From contig CAWBVG010000003.1 in NCBI GenBank assembly GCA_963792175.1, forward strand, positions 1-64,000: a stretch of DNA of 64,000 bases, given 5' to 3'. Under the pieces are notes generated by a model that did no database searches, was not told where the DNA came from, and saw nothing but the letters and a program-made list of their open reading frames with translations. A program made the translations under genes and the position numbers. The DNA comes from CAWBVG01 sp963792175. Lineage in GTDB: Bacteria; Acidobacteriota; Vicinamibacteria; Vicinamibacterales; CAVVIG01. This document shows, piece after piece, positions 47,857-56,746 of this stretch; the stretch's first letter is position 1, and each line of letters starts with the position of its first letter.

Positions 47857-50068
47857 GCCCCTGGCGAATCATCAATCCCAGGACATGACGAGCCTCCGCG
47901 CCGAGCGCCATCCGGACGCCGATCTCGTGGGTCCGTTCGGTCACGGCATGCGCGATCACACCGTACAGGCCCAGCGACGCCAGCGTCAGCGCGACGACCG
48001 CGAAGGTCACCATCACGATCAGGGACAGACGCTGCTGCGCGATCGACGTTTCCAGCACCTGGTCCATCGTCGCGGTCTGGAACAACGGCATGTCCTTGTT
48101 GATGTCTCGCGCCGCGGCTTCGAGCGTCGGCACGATCGACATCGGGTCGACCGCCGTTCGCGCCGCGACGATCAGGAACGTCGATGACTCCTGCGTCAGC
48201 GGCAAATACACCTGCAGCGGTGTGTCGCTCGCCAGCCCATTGAACTTGACGTCGGCGACGACGCCGACGACTTCGCGCCACGTACTCTTGTCTTCCGGCC
48301 AGCCCTGCTTGAGATGCTTGCCGACCGCGTCCTCGCCCGGCCAGAGGGCCTTCGCGAGCGTTTCGTTGATGACGATCGTCGGTCGGCGACGTCGGCGTAT
48401 CGGCGTCGCCGAGCAGGCGGCCCCTCAGGAGGCGAATCCCCATGGTCTCGAAGAAACCGGCGGACACCGGCGTGAACGCCGCGCTCGGCAGCTGCGACCG
48501 CTGCGGGAGCCGGCTTGTCGGCGACGATGAAGATCGAATTCCACTGCGATCCGTCGATCGGCAGCGACATGGTGAGCGCGGCGTTCGTGACGCCGGGAAT
48601 CGTCCGGATCCGCTGGAGGAACTCCGGATAGAACGCCTGACGGCGTTCTTCCGTCCACTGCGTCCCCGACAGCGTGAAGCGGGTCGTCAGCACGTGGTCG
48701 GCCCGGAAGCCGGTGTCGACGGCGATCAGCTCCTGTACCGTGCGGATCATGAGACCCGCCCCGACCAGCAGCACGATGGCCAGCGCCGTCTCGACGACGA
48801 TCAGCGCGCGCCGCACGTGATGCGAGCGGGCGGCAAACCCCGTCGATCGCCCGCGGACGAGCGCCTGCTGTCCCTGGGTGCCGGCGGCCTGAAACGCCGG
48901 AAAGGCGCCGAACACGAGGCCGCAGATCGCGGCCGCCGCTGACGCGAACAGCAGCGCCGCGCCGTCAATGCTCACGTGGCTTATCCGCGGCGTCCCTTCC
49001 GGCGCCGCCGCGACCAGGAGGCGGAGCAGCCAGATCGCGCACAGCACGCCGAGCAGGCCGCCTGCCGCGGAAATCATGGTGCTGTCGACCAGCAGCTGGC
49101 GCATGAGGCGCAGCCGTCCGCCGCCGAGCGCGGCGCGGACCGCGAGCTCGTGCTGGCGCGCCGCACCGCGCGCCACGAGCAGGCTCGCGACGTTGACGCA
49201 GGCAATCAGCAGCAGGCAACCGACGGCGCCGAAGAGCGCGAGCAGCGTCGTGCGGACGGTCGTCACGAGCCGATCGGCCAGCCGCGCGGTCACGACGCCG
49301 ATGCCGGTATTGGTTGCGGGGTATTCACTCTCGAGCTGGGCCGCGATCGCCGTCAGCTCCCGTCTCGCGTCCTCCACGGTGACGCCCGGCTTGAGACGTC
49401 CGACCGCGGCAAACCCGTTGTGATTGCCTCTCGACAACACGTTCCTCGACCCGGCGATCGGCGCCATCGAGACGAACGCGTCGTAGGGCCGCAGATACTC
49501 GAAGCCGGGCGGCATGACGCCGACGATGGTGTACGCCACCTGGTTCAGCGTCACGAGACGCCCCACGATCGACGGGTCCCCACCGAGCGCGCTCTTCCAG
49601 AAGCCGTCAGTGATGATCACCGCGGGAGCTGCGTTTGCCCGGTCGTCGTCGTCGGTGAGGTCGCGGCCGAGCGCCGGCCTGACACCGATCGGCGCGGAAG
49701 AAGTTGGCGGTGATGCGCCGCGCGCGGATCCGCCGCGCCTGGTCGAGGCCGGTCAGCGTCTGCGGGGAGTCGTTGGACAGGGCCAGCGTCTCGAACGAGC
49801 GGGCACGGGCCTTCCAATCGAAGTAGTTCGGCACGGACGTGGAGATGGGCTGGTTCTTCGTGTTGATCTCGGTCGCGAAGACGAGTCGATCCGGATCCGG
49901 GAGCGGCAGCGGCCGCAGCAGGATACCGTTCACCATCGAGAAGATCGCAGTCGATGCGCCGATGCCGAGCGCCAGCGTTGCGAGAATGGCGATCGCAAAC
50001 GACGGCGCCTTCACATACGACCGCACCGCGTAGCGCACGTCCTGTGTCAGGTTATCAATTGCCCACAT
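47641..50068 (-). CDS. MacB/FtsX-like permease of the ADOP type (copy 3, several frameshifts)
   Basis: The start ATG at 50068 is preceded by GGAGG and starts MWAIDNLTQDVRYAVRS. Frame breaks near 49690, 48520, 48390 and 47770 each leave family sequence in a new frame (NFFRA then LGRDLTDDDD; KPAPAAV then SAGFFETMGIRLLRG; FGVT then PAWRATRVDPTMALRSE at the end). FtsX cores are VGCLLLIACVNVASLLVARG and ALTLASLGLYGVIAHAVTE. It is third in the padR / prefix-domain / permease operon, so probably under PadR control. It is the best example here of the classic ADOP locus. Confidence 0.9.
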
Positions 50069-50093
50069 GTATCGCCTCCGAGTACGCACCCCG

Positions 50094-50119
50094 GGGTCAG
50101 ACACCGACTCTGACCCCAC
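50094..50119. repeat. 'ggggtcaga' hairpin at the end of the prefix-domain gene
   Basis: ggggtcaga (about 50093-50101) pairs with tctgacccc (50109-50117) around a 7-nt loop, followed by a second ctctgacccc. It codes the last residues and stop of the upstream small gene. A related ggggtcaaaattga string lies inside the CRTAC1-like gene near 47110. Confidence 0.6.
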
Positions 50120-50306
50120 TCTGACCCCGCCAGGCGTAGCGCGCGGACAGCGACAGGGTCTGCCGCCAGTACCACCGCGTCGCGGCCGCCGATTCGCCGC
50201 GGTGGCGCCACTCCTCGAGCAGATCGCCGCGGATGGTGTCGCCCGCCTCACCGACGGGAAGAACATGACGCAGAAGCCACTCGGCGAGCCGCGGCGGCCC
50301 GGTCAT
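50097..50306 (-). CDS. Stand-alone permease prefix domain protein
   Basis: A protein of 69 aa. The start at 50306 overlaps the padR stop (ATGA). The sequence MTGPPRLAEWLLRHVLP, GDLLEEWRHR and WYWRQTLSL matches the N-terminal prefix domain that in many ADOP permeases is fused to the transporter; here it is a separate small gene between padR and the ADOP. The C-terminal SGVRVGV is supplied by a hairpin repeat. It may hold the regulator and permease together or recruit a partner, which is inference. Confidence 0.75.
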   Translation of the reverse strand: MTGPPRLAEWLLRHVLPVGEAGDTIRGDLLEEWRHRGESAAATRWYWRQTLSLSARYAWRGQSGVRVGV

Positions 50307-50635
50307 GACGTCGGGTCCTTCAGCAGGTGTTCGAGCCCGCGCCACATCCGCTGGAGCGTGTCGCGCGACTCGCGCAGCGCCGCGACGCCTGCCGGCGTCA
50401 CGGTATAGACGCGACGCGGCAGGCCGTTGCGAGCCGGCGTGCCGCTCGCCGATTTCCAGCGCACCAGGCCCTTGTCTTCGAGGCGATCGAGCGAGGTGTA
50501 CAGGGCACCCCGCGACACCGACCGGCCCGCGCGCTGGTCCAGTTCGCGCGCGATGTCGGTTCCGAAGGCGTCGGCGCCGAGTCGCAGGACCGTGAGCAGC
50601 AGCAACTGTTCGAATTCACCAAGATAGGCAGCCAT
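50303..50635 (-). CDS. PadR family transcriptional regulator
   Basis: A protein of 110 aa from the ATG at 50635 (MAAYLGEFEQ). A winged helix with GALYTSLDRLEDKGLVRW and RRVYTVTPAGVAAL is diagnostic for PadR. Genes of this type stand before many ADOP permeases and repress them until a ligand binds. It forms an operon with the prefix-domain gene (ATGA overlap) and the ADOP. A palindrome sits 45 bp upstream of the start. Confidence 0.92.
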   Translation of the reverse strand: MAAYLGEFEQLLLLTVLRLGADAFGTDIARELDQRAGRSVSRGALYTSLDRLEDKGLVRWKSASGTPARNGLPRRVYTVTPAGVAALRESRDTLQRMWRGLEHLLKDPTS

Positions 50636-50679
50636 GGGCGCTCGCGTCCGCCTCCGCGCTTCGCGCGACGGCGGGACGT

Positions 50680-50694
50680 GTCTACTATGTAGAC
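50680..50694. promoter_or_regulatory. Likely PadR operator
   Basis: gtctac tat gtagac is a perfect 6-3-6 inverted repeat at 50680-50694, 45 bp upstream of the padR ATG and 88 bp upstream of the divergent phoD-like gene. PadR proteins bind short AT-centred palindromes near their own promoter, so autoregulation is plausible. Confidence 0.5.
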
Positions 50695-50781
50695 TCATTG
50701 GACGGGGCTGCTCACGGATTGGTTGGCGGGACTCTGCTTTTTTACTTCGCCGTCACCGTCCCCTGCCTATAATCCGGCGCT

Positions 50782-52359
50782 ATGACCATCTACGACCGCA
50801 CGCTGGCCCGCATGTCCCGCAGGGAGCTGATGAAGCTGGGCTGGTGGCTGGGCGCGGCGGCCATCGCGTCGCCGGCGTTGACCCGGCGTGTCTTCGCGAA
50901 GCCGGTCTTCGATGCCTACCCGTTTTCCATGGGCGTCGCCTCGGGCGATCCCTTGCCTGACGGCATCGTCTTGTGGACGCGACTGGCGCCGAAGCCGCTC
51001 GAGGGCGGCGGCATGCCCACCGCGAACGTCGAGGTGGACTGGGAAATTGCGCGCGACGCGCGGTTTCAGGCGATCGCGCAGAAAGGCACGACGCTCGCGC
51101 GGCCGGAACTCGGCCACAGCGTCCACGTCGAGGTCGGCGGGCTCGAGCCTGGACGCGACTACTGGTACCGGTTTCGCGCCGGCGACGAGATCAGTCAGAT
51201 CGGCCGAACCAGAACCGCGCCGCCCGCGGGCGCCGCGGTCGATCGCCTGCGGTTTGCCGTCTGCGGCTGCAATCACTACGAGACCGGATACTTCACCGCA
51301 TTTCGACGGATCGCCGAGGAGCATTTCGACTTCGTGTTTCACACCGGCGACTACATCTACGAAGGCCGCGCGGACGGCGGACGCAGCGATCGCGTCCGCC
51401 AGCACAACGGTCAGGAAATCTACACGCTCGTCGACTATCGAAACCGCTACGCGCTCTACAAGACCGACCGGGATCTTATTGCCGCGCACGCGTCGGCGCC
51501 GTGGATCATGAGCTGGGACGATCACGAGGTCGACAACAATTACGCCGGCGATTTCGACGAGAACGGAACGCCGCCGGAGATTTTCGTGCTCCGCCGCGCA
51601 GCCGCCTATCAGGCCTACTACGAGACGATGCCGCTGCGGGCGAGCGCCATGCCGTCGGGCAGCCACATGCGGCTGTATCGCCGCTTGCAATTCGGCAACC
51701 TCATCGATCTCAGCGTCCTCGACACGCGGCAGTGGCGATCGGATCAGGCGTGCGGCGACGGCAGCCATACGGACTGCGCCGAAGCGCTGGATCCGGCCAG
51801 GACGATGATGGGCGCGGAGCAGGAGAAGTGGCTCTTCGACAACCTGGCGAGTGCGAAATCGAAGTGGACCGTGATTGGCCAGCAGGTCTATTCGTTCGCG
51901 TTCGATCGCGCGAAGGCTGATCCGCAGGGACGCTTCTCGATGGACAAATGGGATGGCTACGTCGCCGCGCGCCAGCGGCTCTACAACCGGCTGGTCGAAA
52001 CCAAAGCGCCGAATCCGATCGTCTTGTCTGGCGACGTCCATCAGCACTACGGAGCCGATCTGAAGCTGGATTTCACCAACCCGCGATCGGCAGCCATCGG
52101 CGTCGAGTTCACGAACAGCGCCATTTCGACGACCGGCGATGGCAGCGATGTGTCCTCGACGTGGGAAGCCACGCGCGGCGACAACCCGCACGTCCGCTAT
52201 CACAGCAATCGGCGCGGCTACATCGCCTGCACGGCGACGCCCGCGCAGATGCGCGCCGAATTCAAGATCCTCGACAAGGTGACAGTCGCCGACATGCCCG
52301 TCCGCGTCGGCGGAGCGCTGGTCGTCGAGGCCGGCCGGCCGGGCAGCAGCACAGACTAG
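50782..52359 (+). CDS. Tat-exported PhoD-type alkaline phosphatase/phosphodiesterase
   Basis: An intact protein of 525 aa with a twin-arginine signal SRRELMK (R13, R14) and hydrophobic core. Residues about 45-130 form the N-terminal Fn3-like PhoD domain (GVASGDPLPDGIVLWTRL). The catalytic domain has metal-ligand motifs CNHYETG, HTGDYIYEG, WDDHEVDNNY and LSGDVHQH. PhoD enzymes bind Fe3+ and Ca2+ and release phosphate from esters outside the cytoplasm. Tat export fits cofactor loading before export. It probably helps scavenge phosphate. Confidence 0.95.
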   Translation: MTIYDRTLARMSRRELMKLGWWLGAAAIASPALTRRVFAKPVFDAYPFSMGVASGDPLPDGIVLWTRLAPKPLEGGGMPTANVEVDWEIARDARFQAIAQKGTTLARPELGHSVHVEVGGLEPGRDYWYRFRAGDEISQIGRTRTAPPAGAAVDRLRFAVCGCNHYETGYFTAFRRIAEEHFDFVFHTGDYIYEGRADGGRSDRVRQHNGQEIYTLVDYRNRYALYKTDRDLIAAHASAPWIMSWDDHEVDNNYAGDFDENGTPPEIFVLRRAAAYQAYYETMPLRASAMPSGSHMRLYRRLQFGNLIDLSVLDTRQWRSDQACGDGSHTDCAEALDPARTMMGAEQEKWLFDNLASAKSKWTVIGQQVYSFAFDRAKADPQGRFSMDKWDGYVAARQRLYNRLVETKAPNPIVLSGDVHQHYGADLKLDFTNPRSAAIGVEFTNSAISTTGDGSDVSSTWEATRGDNPHVRYHSNRRGYIACTATPAQMRAEFKILDKVTVADMPVRVGGALVVEAGRPGSSTD

Positions 52360-52375
52360 AGAGCACAGAGACGAC

Positions 52376-52638
52376 GGAGCGAACGGCTTAACCACAGAGC
52401 AACAGAGCAACGGAGACGGAACGGAGCGGCACACTGCAGGTTCGACGGGTCGGCCTGCGTTGCAGGCCGACTGGCGCGGGACGGGTCGGATCGTGAAAAC
52501 GAGCACCACTCGAATCCCGAGCGTGCTCGTTTTCACGATCCGACCCGCCCGCGCGCGTCGCGTACGCGACGCCCGTCGAACCGCTGCCCTCCGTTCAACC
52601 TCCGTTGCTCCGTTTCTCCGTGTGATCCCGTTCGCTCC
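52376..52638. repeat. Nested 263-bp palindromic intergenic element
   Basis: Outer arms: ggagcgaacgg (52376-52386) with ccgttcgctcc (52628-52638). Middle arms: gagcaacggag near 52405-52415 with ctccgttgctc near 52600-52610. Inner arms: a 25-bp perfect inverted repeat (52482-52506 with 52523-52547) plus cgcggg/cccgcg (52475-52480 with 52548-52553), around a 16-nt loop. A separate gtcggcctgc/gcaggccgac hairpin lies at about 52450-52471. The interval 52360-52690 holds no gene. Confidence 0.8.
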
Positions 52639-52690
52639 GTTGCACTCCGTTCCCGTTGTCTCCGTCCCCTCCGCTGACTATCCTTCGCGT

Positions 52691-53783
52691 GTGGGCCTAC
52701 GGTGGGCGTTGCTCGTCACGCTTGCGCTGGCCGCTGACCTCGTTGCCGGTCAGCAGCGCGTCAACCGCGGACCGATCGACGACGTGCAGCGATCCACCGA
52801 CATCGCGTGGCTCGAGCGGATCGCGTCGTCGGCTGCCTTTGCGCAGGAGGTGCAGCGCGGCTCGGCGCTCGGGATGGCCAAACTGCTTCGCGGCGCGGCG
52901 TACGCGCGTCTGGGCGAGATCGGCACTCCCGAGAGTCTCACTGCGGTCGGCCGGATCGAACAGTCGATGGCGGAGGTTTCGCTGACGCCGGCTACCGTCC
53001 CGCTCGGTGTGTGGCCGAGCGTCAGCTGGCACATGCGCGATGTCGATCAGGTGCGAATGGCCACCGCCATCGCACCCGACGGGACGAGCTATGCCGTCAT
53101 TGGCGCGTCGCTCCTCGGCGGCTTCGATCTCTTTCTGATCTCGACGCGGACGCCGGACGATCCGCAGTCGTGGTCGCGGCCGAAGCTGCTCGGTCCGCCG
53201 GCGCGACGCGAGGGCGATCGAAGCGCATCGCTCGCGTTTCGCGGTCCCGCGACCCTCGTGCTCGCGACGTCCGGCACCGAGATGCAGTTCGCGCTCGACG
53301 ACATCGAACGCGACTCGGACGGCGACGGCTGGACCGATGTCGAGGAAGGGCGCATCGGCACGAATCCGCACGCGCCGGACAGCGACGACGACGGCATTCC
53401 CGATGGCAGGGATGTCTGCCCGCTGTGGCCGCTGCCGGCCGCGGCCGCATTCGACGACAACGAGGCCATTCTGCAACGAGCCGTGTTCGCGGCGTTCGCG
53501 TTGACCGGCTCGCGTCAGATGCTCTACGTGACACCGGCCACGCCGCGCGTCCACGTCCGCGGCTACGGCGGCCCCATCATCTTCGATCGCCCGCTGCCCA
53601 GCCGACGGGTCCAGCGGCGGCGTGTACGTCAGTTGGAGGATCCGTGAACGAAGCGCCACCGACGCCGTCGTCGAAATCAGCGATTGGGAAGGGCTGCTCG
53701 CCGCCGGCGGACAGGATGTGTTTCTGAAAAAGGTCCTCGGACGGTGGACCGTGGTCGCGGTGAAGGCGACGTGGGTGTCGTAG
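52691..53783 (+). CDS. Exported protein with thrombospondin type 3-like Ca-binding repeats (one frameshift)
   Basis: A GTG start at 52691 leads into a signal peptide (LLVTLALAADLVAGQQ). Residues about 190-260 carry DSDGDGWTDVEEG and DSDDDGIPDGRDVCP, the acidic calcium-binding repeats of thrombospondin type 3. One indel near 53604 shifts the frame after DRPLPS; the repaired end DGSSGGVYVSWRIRERSATD runs to TAG at 53783 (about 363 aa). The N-terminal and C-terminal regions match nothing I recognise. Confidence 0.8.
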
Positions 53784-53792
53784 CGACTCGGC

Positions 53793-53850
53793 GGGACTGG
53801 GGGCATGGGGGCTGGGGCTACTGCCCGCAGTCCCCTAGTCCCCTAGTCCC
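53793..53850. terminator. Possible bidirectional terminator between convergent genes
   Basis: gggactggggg (53793-53803) pairs with cccctagtccc (53840-53850), with a tandem tcccctag repeat in the right arm. It lies between the Ca-repeat gene and the converging MBL gene. Confidence 0.45.
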
Positions 53851-53863
53851 CGACCCGTTTCTC

Positions 53864-54788
53864 CTACTTCTCCATCTCGGCCTGCAGCTTCTTGATCCGA
53901 CCTGCGAGCCCGCCGAACAGCGGCGGGTTCGCGGGCGGCGTCCGGGGATTCGCGACCTCTTTGGGATAGCCGCTGTACTTTTCGGGAACCTTCCACCCCT
54001 CGTCGGCCAGCTGCTCCGGCGTCTTGCCGGCCTTCAGTCCCGCCTCCGCCCACATGCGAACGTCGCGGTTGAACTCCGCAAACGTCTTCAGGTCCGCCCA
54101 TGTCGTCTGCGTCGGCATGTGGCCGTTGATGATCGTGTCGACGTTCTTGATCCCCGCGTGCACTTTGTCGAGCGTCCCGTCGTAGTGGAGGAAGCTGCCG
54201 CCGTTGTCGCCGTCGACGAGCGGGAGCGCCTTGCCCTGGAACAGGTCGCCGGCATGCGCGGTACGCAGCGCGGGGAAGACGATGATCGCGTCGCCGTTCG
54301 TGTGTCCGGGGCCGAAATAGTACAGGTCGATCTGATCGGCGCCCTTGCCGATCGTCATCTTGTCCTTGAACGTTCGCTTGGCCATGCCGGCGCCGTTGTG
54401 TTCCTTGAAGATCGGCATCTTCTCCATGTTGGTCTTGGTGTTCTCCTGGACGACGATGTCGACCGTCGCCGGGAAATCCACGTTGCCGCTGACATGGTCG
54501 CCGTGCGTGTGAGTATTGATGAGCGTTGTCACCGGCTTGGGCGTCAGCTCTTTGATCTTGTCGAGGATCGGTTTGCCCCAGCCGGGGTTCTTCGCGTCGA
54601 CGACGGTGACGCCATTGGCGGTGACGAAGACGGCGGTGTTCGCCGCCGCCGCCGCGGAGCACGTACAGGTTGTCCTTCACCTTCTCGACTTCGACGACCT
54701 TCGGCGCGTCGGCCGCCGGCGGCTGCGCCTTGACGGTGGCGAGCGCGCCGATGGCGAGCAGCATTCCCAGAACCATGCCTCGTTTCAT
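53864..54788 (-). CDS. Exported metallo-beta-lactamase-fold hydrolase (one frameshift)
   Basis: Start at 54788 (MKRGMVLGMLLAIGALATVKAQ, signal peptide). One base error in a ggc run near 54650 breaks the frame; the repaired sequence reads NTAVFVTANGVTVVDAK then NTHTHGDHVSGN around residue 90, the HxHxDH metal site of the MBL fold, followed by YFGPGHTNGD. The repaired length is about 307 aa. The substrate is unknown; the PGHTNGD loop is typical of the fold, not of a defined activity. Confidence 0.88.
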
Positions 54789-54862
54789 GCAGCCTCCTGC
54801 CGGCACATCATAGATCGCGCGGAGCTCATTTCAACCCGCTGAGGTCGATCTCCCGTGTCGCG

Positions 54863-55925
54863 TCACGCGGCCCCCGGGAAAAACACTCGTTGAACGAACC
54901 AGAAGGCGCCGGCGGCCATCACGATGATCGATCCGACGACCGCGAGTTGACGGCCTGCGGCCTCGCTGCGCGACCGCAGGGCCGTAAATGCCGACGCCAC
55001 GGCCACCACCACCAGCAGTTGGCCGATTTCAACACCCACGTTGAACGAGAACAAGGACCAGCCGAGCGCGCGCGCCGGCAGATCCATTTCGCGCAGGACG
55101 TTGGCGAAACCGAATCCGTGGATGAAGCCGAACGCGAAGGCGATCCAGGCCCGCACGTCGCGGCCGCCGCGAATCAGCAGGTTGTCAGCGCCGACGTAGA
55201 CGATGCTGAGGGCAATCGCCGGCTCGATGATGCGCGCCGGCGGCGTGACGATGTTGAGCGCGGCGAGCGACAGCGTGATGCTGTGCGCGATCGTGAACGC
55301 GGTGACGATGACCGCGAGCTGCCGGATGGATCCGCCGAGCAGCAGCAGCCCGACCAGGAACAGCAGGTGATCCGGCCCGATCAGGATGTGGTGCACCCCG
55401 GCCGGCACGAACCGGCGGACGACGGCAAAGGCGCCCTGCGTCGTCCCGGCGTAGTACTCGAACCGTGTGCGGCCACGATCGAGGATGGCCTGCGTGAGCG
55501 CCTGCCCTTCGTACACATTGAGAAACGTCTGGTGGTTCGGATCGTACGGAAAGAGCAGCGCCTCGACGGCCACGACACCCGGAGCGGAGTCGAGGCGACT
55601 GCTGAACGGGATCCGGATCGACTGGCGATCGGCGACGACCTCGGCGTCGCGCCATTGCAACGTGGCGGTGCGCCCGTCGGCGGTGATGGTGAGGCGCCGG
55701 CCGATCAGGTCCACGATGGCCCGCGATTGCTGCGCGGCGACCGCCGGATCGAGCAGACGCTCGGGCGGATCGATGTTGAGGTCGTGCGCCACATCGAACA
55801 TGTGCGCGACGAGCGTGCCTTCGATGGTCGTGCCTTGGAGACGCGAGATCGAGATAGCTGAACGGTACAGGGTGGGCGGCGGCCGCCCGCGGCATCAGGA
55901 AGATGGCGAGCACCGCGATCGTCAA
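54863..55925 (-). CDS. HupE/UreJ-like membrane protein (one frameshift)
   Basis: A signal peptide reads IAVLAIFLMPRAAAAHP from a TTG at 55925 (GTG at 55913 is an alternative). One extra base near 55845 breaks the frame after SYLDL; the rest resumes LQGTTIEGTLVAHMFDVAHDL. The C-terminal half has several TM helices with the HILIGPDHLLFLVGLLLL and FGFIHGFGFANVLREM motifs shared by the HupE/UreJ 2 family, linked to metal (Ni) transport. A perfect 30-bp palindrome starts 4 bp before the TTG. Confidence 0.82.
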
Positions 55926-55928
55926 ACA

Positions 55929-55958
55929 CGTAGGGGCGGTTCGCGAACCGCCCCTACG
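55929..55958. repeat. Perfect 30-bp palindrome of the 'gtaggggcgg' family
   Basis: cgtaggggcggttcg is followed directly by its exact reverse complement (55929-55958). A divergent relative, gtaggggcggac, lies at 59570-59581. It sits between divergently transcribed genes and may be a cruciform-forming repeat. Confidence 0.75.
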
Positions 55959-56012
55959 CCGCCGGTTCCGCATTGACCGTTGGTGCACAGCGCGGAATGG
56001 TAACGTACGCCT

Positions 56013-56657
56013 GTGGACGTCGTGGAGGTCGCGCCGGGCGCGTTTCACCTGCCGCACGCGCTGTCCCTCGATCGTCAGCGCGCGCTCGTCGATCGCTGTC
56101 GTGCGCTCGTCGACGGCGACGTGCCGGCGTACGTGCCGGTGGTCCGAGGCGGCGGCAAGATGCACGTCCGGATGCTCTGCCTCGGCCGCCACTGGAACGG
56201 CAAGACCTACACCTACGAGGCGACGCGAAGCGATTTCGACAACCTGCCGGCGCCGCCGCTGCCGGCAGATTTCACTGCCGTCGCACGCGAGCTCGCCGCG
56301 TTGGCAGGGATGTCGCTCGCGCCGGATCTCTGCATCCTGAATTACTACGATGCCGAAGGCCGGATGGGGCTGCATCAGGACAAGGACGAGAGCGTTCGAT
56401 CGCTCGAGGCCGGCTTGCCCGTCGTATCGGTGTCGCTCGGCGATACCGCGCGATTCCTGTTTGGCGGCTTACGGCGGAAGGATCCGGTCGAGGCCCGTCC
56501 TCTCGAATCGGGTGACGCCTTCGTGTTCGGCGGACCGTCGCGGCTGCGGTATCACGGCGTGTCGCGCATCATCCCGAACAGCGCACCGCCCGAGCTCGAG
56601 CTGACAGGGCGGTTCAACCTGACATTTCGGCAGTACGACGTGTCCGAAGACGAATAA
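56013..56657 (+). CDS. AlkB-like 2-oxoglutarate/Fe(II) dioxygenase
   Basis: A protein of 214 aa with a GTG start. Iron ligands are His121 and Asp123 (GLHQDKDE) and His181 (YHGVSRI); Arg200 in TGRFNLTFRQ and Arg206 fit 2-oxoglutarate binding. The Asn-Tyr-Tyr of LNYYDAEGRMG is typical of the AlkB family, which reverses N-alkyl damage in nucleic acids. There is no signal peptide. It stands alone, divergent from the HupE-like gene. Confidence 0.93.
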   Translation: MDVVEVAPGAFHLPHALSLDRQRALVDRCRALVDGDVPAYVPVVRGGGKMHVRMLCLGRHWNGKTYTYEATRSDFDNLPAPPLPADFTAVARELAALAGMSLAPDLCILNYYDAEGRMGLHQDKDESVRSLEAGLPVVSVSLGDTARFLFGGLRRKDPVEARPLESGDAFVFGGPSRLRYHGVSRIIPNSAPPELELTGRFNLTFRQYDVSEDE

Positions 56658-56746
56658 CCGCAGAGAACGCGGCACGCGAGCATTGTTTCTCTACGATCTC
56701 TACTGCTCCGCGTTGCTTGTTATACTCGCGCCAGCGAGGAGGCCTC

